A stretch of 64,000 nt of DNA. Source: Symsagittifera roscoffensis. Lineage: Eukaryota > Xenacoelomorpha > Acoela > Convolutidae. Where the stretch lies: contig NC_087071.1 of NCBI RefSeq assembly GCF_963678635.1, positions 26,955,378 through 27,019,377 on the forward strand, read 5' to 3'. Every line of letters begins with the position of its first letter. Positions within the stretch are counted from its first letter, which is position 1. Positions 56,454 to 64,000 of this stretch are shown piece after piece. Both the position numbers and the translations under genes were made by a program. The notes under the pieces were generated by a model that saw only the letters and a program-made list of their open reading frames with translations, searched no databases and was not told the origin of the DNA.

Positions 56454-56474
56454 GATTCCCCAGTCGCGGCACCA
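56454..56474 (-). other. Primer-binding site of the BEL/Pao element
   Basis: On the - strand it begins TGGTGCCGCGACTGGGG directly after the 5' LTR; the + strand reads like a tRNA 3' end finishing in CACCA. The tRNA species was not identified. Confidence 0.8.
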
Positions 56475-56819
56475 GAATATTGTGACCTTTTTCTAGCTCG
56501 AATAAAAACAGGAAACAGAATCGGCTTAATTCAAGAGAATCAATAAACGGGGAGTTTTAGTAATTTATTTTGCACAGAAATAGCAACAACATTACACGTA
56601 TCAAGTTAAAAAGTGGGCTTGTTCATGCGCTGATTTGTGTGATTTATGTGTTTTTTCACAATGATTTCATACTTAGTTCACGCAGTTTAATTAACAGAAA
56701 CTCAATTGCAAACCAATTTTGAACCGATTAAAATATTAGTATTTTATGTTTCGTCAGGTTCGGCTCAAATAGGATTCTCACATGAAACGACTTAGGTGAG
56801 AATCGATGTAGCTTTAACA
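56475..56819 (-). repeat. BEL/Pao 5' LTR (345 bp, internal deletion)
   Basis: Matches the 3' LTR at 47,542-47,866 and at its outer end (TGTTAAAGCTACA in element sense), but lacks about 110 bp between these parts. Confidence 0.8.
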
Positions 56820-56960
56820 CTTTGTACTTTATATGGCGTGTGGGGGGATGATTTTCATTAAAAAATTTCAAATTTTAGAAAAAAAAATCATCTTGTTTTA
56901 TTTCATCCAATTTTTTAAGGTTATTACTGCTTCATAAACTTTAAAAGGCAGTCGAAAAAT
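56820..56960 (+). repeat. Interspersed repeat C, right half (after BEL element)
   Basis: CTTTGTACTTTATATGGCGT…, TTTATTTCATCCAATTTTTT and GTTATTACTGCTTCATAAAC continue the copy that stops at 47,541. Confidence 0.8.
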
Positions 56961-57009
56961 TTAAGGTTTCGCCCAGATACGAGCAGTGTTGTTTTTATTA
57001 CAATTTACT

Positions 57010-58710
57010 TTGTGCTCCAGGCTTAAAACGTTCAGCGGAATTCGATTTCTATTTTTGTCAACTTCGCTTTAGTGGCTGCAAAAATTGTTCACTATTTTGT
57101 AGTTGTATGGCAACAGTAGTAGAAGTAAATTACAGAACTTTCAATTCGCATACGCTAAAGACTACATTGAATTTTGAGTCACCCAACAATAAACACCAGC
57201 CCTGAGTTTTCCAGTTGCTCTTGATTGTCCAAGAAAACTTAACACAAAAGTTTCGAATGTTGCTCATGAATTTTTTAACAATGCTTCCCCGTCATTTTAA
57301 GCTGGACATAAACACAATTTTCTTTCAATAGTCTGAATTCAAAATTGTGCGGGTTTGAAAACGAAGAGAAGTTTGCTGATGTATTCAGATTATAATCGGA
57401 ACAAATTACTGATCAATCTTAGTTTTTGTCCATACCAGATGCTCACAATGTTTCCTTTTTTCTTTCTAGAGCTAAGGCATGGCCGTTGAATAATCTGAAT
57501 CCAAAACAATTTTTTTCAAGGGAAGTTCGTTTTTCCGCAGCAGTTTACTAGGAGAACTTGGGCAAACCAGATACATAGAAGAGAGATACATAGAAGAGAT
57601 TTGACAAGTGCAATAAATTTTTTTGTCAAAGTCAGTGTTGAACTGAGAATGGTAAGCTGATATGTCTATTTCAGTGCCGTTCTGATAATCTGACTTAATT
57701 TTTATAAAAATAACTCTATCACAATCATTTGCCTGTTTACTTGCACACTAACGTTCTGAAACAATACTCGTCAATGAACTGATCAATTTTGTCGATGAAA
57801 TGATAGTTTCATTGGGTTTGACATCAAAATGGACTTTTTTACATCGTGTCTTCATCCTATCTGCGTTGTCTTTTTTTTCCAATTTTCGACAAAACGGACG
57901 GAAAATTTGTGCTCGTGGTGGTTTTTTCCTCCAGACAGATTTCGACTTTGTAACAAGCAGTTTTTGAAAGGTTTTTCAAATTATTGTTTTGAAAAAAAAA
58001 TTAGAAAATGTTTTACCGGTGAAGATTCTACTTAAAACTATAAGGGTTTTAAGATTGCCAATTTGGTCATTTTGAAACAACGAATGGGCGATGGTTTTTT
58101 GATATTAACGCGCCAGCGGGGATTTAATCTGTCTAAGAAGTCATTACGCTTGCAATTAGCTAATCAGTTAAATCAGTGAGCATGGTTATTCTGAAAGAAT
58201 ATGAGTAGAATGCCTGTCAACCGATTTTTTTTGACTATTTCTGTATTTTAAATGGCCGTTCCATTCGAGTTTTACTGTTCCGACTTTCGTAACGAAAATA
58301 ATGGAATATATGTGCTCGGGGTGGGTTTTTTCACTTAGGACAAATTTCGATTTTTTAACTAGCCATTTTTGACGAGCTTTCTTACATCATCCGAAAGTTT
58401 TTGTTGTATTGAGATAAAATTCGAAAAGATTTTTTAGCTGCGATGAATTTTTGTAGAGTTGTAAGGGTTAAAACATTGCCTTTTTGGCCAATTTGGGACA
58501 ATTAACGCGCGATATAAAAACGCGCGACAATTAACTCGCGATATATATATTCTTTGCCGTAATTGATTTGTTACTAGGAGCAAAATCTATCACTTTGCAC
58601 TTTACATGGTTGACTTTAAATGGTTGATTGGGGGGTTGATTTTCACAAAAAATCTCAAACTAAAAACAAATTTTTTCAAAACCTTTATTTTTCTCATGTT
58701 ATCGTTGAAG
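57010..58710 (+). repeat. Segmental duplication, copy 2
   Basis: Colinear with 44,030-45,990. Has an empty site at the place where copy 1 holds a MITE, and includes a repeat C unit at 58,275-58,710. A 68-codon frame at 57,829-58,035 has no counterpart with the same frame in copy 1, which argues against coding. Confidence 0.85.
58275..58710 (+). repeat. Interspersed repeat C copy
   Basis: Starts CCGACTTTCGTAACGAAA and keeps TGTGCTCGGGGTGGGTTTTT; the CGCG block is partly duplicated (58,505-58,550). Confidence 0.7.
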
Positions 58711-58719
58711 AGTTCCATT

Positions 58720-59400
58720 TAGAGTAAAACATCTGGATTCGAATTAGCTAAATTGTGCAAGGGTCTTTCAACTTTTATCTTCTTTCTTCAGATAAGTTTT
58801 TGGCGTCCCAGACGTCTTAACATCATGACTTTGTGTATTGAGGTTCATTCTATCACACACAAATCATATCGCACATTCCCCCTGTGTACAAATAGAGGCA
58901 ACCAGTTTAAATCCACTCTTTACAAAATTTCATATAACTTAAACCAACACTTTATTAATCAATGTCTTAACCACTAACTTAGGGCATCTTGCAACGATTT
59001 TTAACATCACTCAAAATTAAGAAAATTTTAATGTCTTTAGTTTTCTTAATCGCAGTTTGTTTCAGGTTGCAAGGTTCCTTCTCTCTTCCTCCCCTTGTCA
59101 TGTCACACATCGTCTGTCTCTGATTGTTCCGGGGACCATTGCTCTTGCTCGTTCGGTACAAATTCTCCATAATCATAATTCTCGTCTAACTCTTTGGCCG
59201 CCCCGATTGAGTAGTCCGACCTTAGATCTAAGTGCCTTAACATTCCATCTTCCAAAAATCCGAGTAAGCTTTTTTTTCACTCATAGCCTTCGTAAAAGGA
59301 GTCCGCTATCATCAGTTGTATTGGTACGAAATGAAATTTGATCCCTTCAAATTGTATCAATGAACGTACCATCGCAACATCTCTTCGCGGCAATTTGACG
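58720..59400. other. No recognisable gene
   Basis: Between the repeat C copy and the copia RNase H. The copia 3' LTR would be expected about here, but no matching second LTR is inside the window, so its ends cannot be set. Confidence 0.4.
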
Positions 59401-59513
59401 TCTTAATTGAGTTTTGGTGCACCAACAGTGACTTTGACCAATATGCTATCCGTGAGCATAGTGAATCTCTCGAATCTATACCGTATACTCACTTCTATTA
59501 GTATCGTCTTCAA

Positions 59514-59735
59514 CTAGATACATTCCTCGCTAGTTAGCCTGACCGCGGATGCTTCTGCTTTAAAGATGTTGTTATGAAGTCTTTCAATCATCTTTGACTG
59601 CCGATGAATTGTTGCCTGTTTTTTCCGAATCTTTCTCTCGTTAATCCCCACTTGCCCCATTGTTGAACAATGTTTTTGACTCGCATCTCTGTAAAACTCC
59701 AATTGCAAAATCTCGGTTGTTTTTCTAAACTTCAT
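59514..59735 (-). pseudogene. Copia RNase H
   Basis: LEFYRDASQKHCSTMGQVGI, IHRQSKMIERL and FKAEASAVRL match the YSDAS…GQ…WQSKKIxRV…AEAxAL order. The catalytic Asp and Glu positions are readable. Confidence 0.75.
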
Positions 59736-59866
59736 GGCCTGAATCGGTCGCCTTTGTACAGTCGAACTAGTTGTTCCATGGTCTGATCACCCCCACATTG
59801 GTCTCGTATTCAAAAAGCTAAGATCATCATTAAGCCTTTTGTATAAATCTGGCTAGATTATTGTGG

Positions 59867-60295
59867 TCATCCAATGCAGCTTCCAAAATAAAGATCTCGC
59901 CATTGCGACCATTCCGTATCCTGTGGCCATTTCAATGTCCGCTGCTGGCATACTGCCGATTTCCTGGCTGGAAAAAACTTCGCGCAAAAATGCCTAACTT
60001 CTATATGGTCACTATACGTCGCCACACTGAGTCCTAGGAAAAGTTCTGTCTTTTTATTGTGCCCAGTTTCAATCCTTCTAATGCTCGTTGCACCCGATTC
60101 TCGAATTCTGTTGTTCCTCCAAACAAAATTTCGTCTACATGTCCAATTAATAGTTCGATACATTGTCCGTTCTCTGCTTTCGAGTAAAATAAGCAGTGTT
60201 GAGTCATGCATTCGTAAAATTGTTGCGTTTGTAGTCAATTCATCAGAGTTTAAAAAGCGTTCGTGAGCTGCATCGCTCAATCCATATGCTCCCAC
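59867..60295 (-). pseudogene. Copia RT, C-terminal part
   Basis: YGLSDAAHERFL, then in another frame GHVDEILFGGT in place of the usual xVDDxxxxG: the second Asp of the catalytic pair is Glu. TELFLGLSVA follows. The YGLSDA and HVDD spelling suggest the GalEa clade of copia (from memory). Confidence 0.8.
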
Positions 60296-60369
60296 GAGCA
60301 GTTTCCAGCAAGGAAAATTTGGTATCTTGGTAACTAAGCCTCGACTGGTGGTATTACATACACATCGCG

Positions 60370-60610
60370 TTTCATTCTTCGTGATTGGAGGAAGGCTTTT
60401 TTGTTGTCAATCGTCACTGCTCCCAGCTATGCGACTCGATGATGCAGAGTACCAAATTACAAGCCGCTTTTGATGCAGTTGGAGCAAACTTATCTTTTAA
60501 TAGACTCTTCTCTTCTTGGTCTCCTCGCGCAGCTAATCTTGATTTTGGCTCCATTGTATCGTCCATTGCTACTTTCCACGTGTCCGTCCATCTAGACCTC
60601 AGAATTTATT
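60370..60610 (-). pseudogene. Copia RT, N-terminal part
   Basis: RLAARGDQEEKSL, FAPTASKAACNLVL and, after a frame change, TIDNKKAFLQS and RDVYVIP, which correspond to the KARLVARG…SPT…D-x-KxAFLQ region of copia RTs; the first catalytic Asp is kept in IDNKKAF. Confidence 0.8.
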
Positions 60611-62288
60611 TGCCCAGATCTACAGCCAGATGATTGCTCACCAACTCGACCACTTTGAACAGGTTCCATCCCTCCAGCTCCTCTCGTCGTGATATTAAGA
60701 AAATATCTTGATTATCTTTTCATTTTGGTACTCCCCCTACTTCTGTATGATAGATCAAGTTTGGTAGTGACGCTGTTATCGGATTTCCAATTCTAGTCAC
60801 CGATTTGTTCTGCCATTTGGATGAATCTTTCGTTAGTCGCCACTGTTGCTGGCGTGTCATTGACAAATTCCGAGTCGTGAATTAGTGATTTATTGGAGAT
60901 CCACACGCCGTATGTAACCCATTCCAGTTGTCGAGCTGCTTCCGAGTGTGACTCAAAATCATTCATTCATAGTTAAGTCGACGACGTCTCGCTTCCGTAC
61001 CAGTTCTCTTCCATATTCATGTCTTGTTTGCCCATTTGTTCTCGTGGCTTGTCTTTATTTAATCCTCTTTGATTTTTTTTGTTGTCGTGCTTAGTTCTGT
61101 TGACTTTTTCCACTTCCTTCTTCTTCAGTGGTCTCAGTTCCTTCATTTTCCATCTCCCAGCTATTCGTCGCTTGATCCTCCGTTACTTCCTCTTAAGCTT
61201 CACTTCTCATGTCTTCTTCTCGAAATCGTACCACTCATGGTTCGCTTAGGATCCGTTCTGATCCTGCTGGGGTGTGCTGTCGCTTTTCTTGTGTCTATCC
61301 ACATGGCATCTTTCTCCCTCTCTTTCTTTCTTCTCCTGAGCCTTTCTGATTTTCGCTTTTTGGTCCCTTTTCTCGTGCATCGCTCAGTTCAAATTGTATT
61401 TGATCAATTATCCTTTTTTATACAGCTCGCTTCTCCTCTGGATTTCCCGATTGGCTTCCAGGGTCCCACTTCTCCGAATTAAACTTTCCCATTTTTCCAG
61501 CTCTCCTTCTGTCTTCTGTTACTTCTCCTGTGATATCTGCTTTGCCGCATCTTGCAGGACTGGTCTCAACTCATATCCGTCTCCATCTTGAATGCTTCCG
61601 CAGTTGCTTCATTTATTGGTAGTGCCGTTAACGGAAACACATATTTACTTCTTGCCATCGCCGTCTCTTCTCCATTTCTTTTTTCTGCTTCAGTCCTTCC
61701 TTGTTTATTCTTCGTTTCTGTCTTCTACTCTCTGCTTTATTCCGTTTTTGATCTCCTTTTCTCTCCTTTTCTCACCTTTCTCTATAAATCACCATAAATT
61801 CTGTAAATCGTTCCAATAAACAACCTCCATAAATATAACTCAAAAACTCTAATTCTTTGATAACTATTCGCAACTAATTTATTTTCTTCAAATTTATTTT
61901 CATTCAATTATTAATCGACTTTCTTTCTTTTTAATTTCTCTTACACTGCTCATTTTTAAAATTGATTTGATCATTTTTCAAATCAAGTCCTTAATTTATC
62001 TTAGTTTCGGCTTCCTTATCAATTTTAGTGAACAAATTTGGACTCGATTTTGTTTGTTTTTGCTTTGCAATTGAACGGATTTAGTTTTTTTTCCGGTTGA
62101 GCATATTTGCTTTTCATTCCACCAATTAGGCGTAGTCTGTTTAACCGAACGATTTTCAACGTATTTCTCCCTGTTAACGTAATCTTCGATTCAGTTCCGA
62201 CTTAACCTTCTGTTCTATGTTAACTTTTGATCTCTGTTTTCATCACTTTCTACTTTTTGGCCATATTCCTCATTTTGACTCCTGCTTT
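60611..62288 (-). other. Linker between copia integrase and RT, no frame kept
   Basis: Strongly C/T-rich on the + strand. The + strand open frames here (for example 61,069-61,482) are leucine/serine-rich by composition and are shadows of the degraded copia strand. Confidence 0.5.
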
Positions 62289-63579
62289 CTACAAATTTAT
62301 CCCCATCATTATCCCAGACTCTTGCTGGTTTAACTCGCGAGTAATGAGCACGAATTGAACATTAGCATGGGGATACTTGAAAATCGATTTATCCATCACT
62401 ATGCTCTTCACTGCCCCCATCCGAATGCCTTTTTCCGTTTTAAATTTTAATTTCGTGCTTTTTTCTACTTTGACAAAATTTTCTCGATCTTTTTGGTGTA
62501 CTAACAAATGTCCTTCCTAGGACTTTAACATCAGTCTCACTAGCATTGTAATTTATTTTCAGTCTCTTTTCTTCTGACCCCCCTTTTGTCATTGATGCGT
62601 AATTTTTCTGGTATCGGGAAGATCTATTTACATCTAACATTGAGTTTTTCGCAAATGGCGAATGTGCGATGGTGGCTTCTAATGAAAACTCCCAAAAGTT
62701 TTAAGTTCTTAGCTTTGCAAACATTCCTATGATGATTCCATAATGTCTCTTCACTACCCCATTCGATAGCAGTAAGGTTGACAATAGCAGTAAGAGCAGG
62801 TCATTGTTGAATTCCCCTCCCAAATCGTGTAAATAACTTATAGTTGAGCCAAATCGCATAATCCAACCAATTACATTGTTCTCCATGATTATGACAGGTT
62901 TCTTGGATTTTACAACAGTTACAACTCAGAAACGCAGAAACTCGAGTTTCACGTTAAAAACAGAATAACTTTTTCATTTGTTCTAGGGTCTGTCTTTTCT
63001 GCAATTGCCACCGAATCAATAAAACCTTTAGACCTAGGAGTAATAACAAGTTCTGATATAAGCTACTTTCCGGTATTGTTACAGGCGGTGCAGTTCGCAA
63101 TTACACTTTCGATTTTAGCTGATTCGTAATTTTTTATTCATACCGGACTCTTCCATGAAACTTTTCATTTTATTCTTACTCGCGTGACCAAACCAAAGAT
63201 CGATATCTTCGATTCCTTTTCTGTCAATTTGGGAAATGTAGGGTCTCTTTTAGTTTTTTGATCGCTTCTATTCAAAGTAATAATGGAATATCATCATCAA
63301 TGACCTTCAGTTTTCGTGTTATAAGAATTCCTGCTGCCCTAATTGGTAATAACTCCACAAGTTCAGCTTTGATTGCTCCTCCTCTCTCAAATTTAAATTT
63401 GCTTTATGTCTAATTTTTTCCTCCAATTGTTTCTATTCTTTTTCTGTAAATCTCTGCTCAGTCTCCCTCCATTGTTTGAATGACATCATTGATCTTGCCG
63501 CTCCTGAATCTACAATTATTTCGAGTTCAATTTCACCATTCCTTTCTTTGTCCTCTGCTATCTCCCATTCTTCTGCGAA
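62289..63579 (-). pseudogene. Copia protease/integrase region, broken
   Basis: At 62,886-62,701 one frame reads IGWIMRFGSTISYLHDLGGEF (shortened here: catalytic Asp in LHDLGGEFNN) and GVVKRHYGIIIGMFAKL, which matches the NGxVERHxxxI block around the catalytic Glu of copia integrases, here changed to Lys. Frames at 62,640-62,289 continue toward the RT without clear motifs. The protease active site could not be located. Confidence 0.7.
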
Positions 63580-63828
63580 TTAGCATGGTGATGTCTCAAT
63601 AGACTCATCAGTCTGCGCAAAATTTGACTGATGCTCTCGGTCCTCCCTTTCAAAGCTCTCCTCCTTGTCTGTACTTCGCGAAGTCGTTTTAAATTTTTGA
63701 TGATATCTCTTACTATACCCTGAGTTTCCTCTGTGTGTCGGCTCTCCTATTCTCCCACTTCCCATCTCCATTCCATAATTTGTTTTACACTCTCGCATCG
63801 AATGATTCATTGACTCACATCTAGAACA
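63580..63828 (-). pseudogene. Copia gag nucleocapsid end with zinc knuckle
   Basis: CSRCESMNHSMREC at 63,828-63,787 fits CX2CX4HX4C, the RNA-binding knuckle of copia gag. The frame stays open for about 70 further codons (acidic and Ser/Thr-rich, as in the linker before the protease). Confidence 0.85.
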
Positions 63829-64000
63829 TCCTCATTGCTGAACAGTTTTTCATTTCGGAGATCTGTTACCACCTCTTAATCTTTGACTTGGACCCCTGTT
63901 TCTCACATGTTACCCTCTACTGTGGTTCTGGTTGAATAGGGTATTAGAGAATTGGTTCTCATCAACAGTAATTCTCTGCAATGTTTGTTCTAACATAGCT

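Larger units (their letters stand above)
47542..56819 (-). mobile_element. Full-length, inactive BEL/Pao LTR retrotransposon
   Basis: 9.28 kb on the - strand: 5' LTR (56,475-56,819), PBS (56,454-56,474), long leader, gag (about 54,440-51,350), protease, partial RT, RNase H, integrase, PPT (48,000-48,011), 3' LTR (47,542-47,999). The flanks CATT (47,538-47,541) and CTTT (56,820-56,823) fit a 4-bp target duplication with one change, since other repeat C copies read CTTT here. Frameshifts, a gag triplication, an RT deletion and an LTR deletion make it inactive. Confidence 0.9.
59400..64000 (-). mobile_element. Degraded Ty1/copia element (GalEa-like), cut by the window edge
   Basis: Read leftward from the right edge: gag zinc knuckle (63,828-63,787), integrase core (about 62,886-62,701), RT (about 60,600-59,940), RNase H (59,735-59,514). 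This gag-IN-RT-RNase H order defines Ty1/copia. Frames are broken many times. The strand is purine-rich throughout, giving a strong C/T bias on the + strand. The 5' LTR would lie beyond 64,000; the 3' LTR was not found. Confidence 0.85.

Noticed and set aside
61069-61819. Leucine/serine-rich + strand open frames of 65-137 codons, looking like membrane proteins
   Set aside because: They are the complement of a purine-rich degraded copia region; composition alone produces the hydrophobic look and there is no family match.
1-64000. CRISPR arrays, defence islands, phage or bacterial operons
   Set aside because: No regularly spaced identical repeats with unique spacers and no long uninterrupted gene series; spliced genes and animal transposons show a eukaryotic chromosome.

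Overview
This window is AT-rich metazoan nuclear DNA. Two intron-containing genes on the + strand use GT-AG splice sites, and the rest is dominated by decayed animal transposons (BEL/Pao, Ty1/copia, several LINE lineages, hAT-type MITEs) and unnamed interspersed repeats. The species cannot be told from the sequence. An invertebrate is likely from the mix of a BEL/Pao element, a GalEa-like copia element and restriction-like-endonuclease LINE remnants. No bacterial operon, CRISPR array or phage feature was seen.

Layout. 1-3.5 kb is non-coding and carries a dispersed TCCGGATT motif. 4.3-5.5 kb holds the C-terminal part of a LINE with a restriction-like nuclease (- strand). 5.8-16.4 kb is a complete six-exon SLC45A/prostein-like sugar transporter gene (554 codons, all exon phases agree); its introns hold a LINE fragment, a tRNA-like sequence and repeated 300-450 bp units. 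16.4-26.2 kb has no gene I can recognise; it contains a 1.29 kb tandem duplication, each copy carrying the same hAT-type MITE with an 8-bp target duplication. 26.2-29.9 kb is a degraded CR1/Jockey-like LINE (- strand). 31.5-39.4 kb is a complete six-exon gene (299 codons) for a single-pass membrane protein with a signal peptide, an eight-cysteine ectodomain and a cytoplasmic tail with PPxY/LPxY motifs. Two LINE copies are inserted directly behind its stop codon at what looks like the same nick site.

42-47.5 kb and 56.8-58.7 kb consist of an interspersed repeat family and a roughly 1.7-2 kb segmental duplication. Between them lies a full-length but dead BEL/Pao retrotransposon (47,542-56,819) with LTRs, primer-binding site, polypurine tract, gag, protease, RT remnant, RNase H and integrase. 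From about 59.4 kb to the right edge is a degraded copia element on the - strand, cut off by the window.

No functional link between the two host genes is visible. The points most worth a second look are the eight-cysteine/PPxY receptor-like gene, the repeated use of one LINE target site after its stop codon, a MITE whose empty site is kept in a paralogous segment, and the TCCGGATT motif field.
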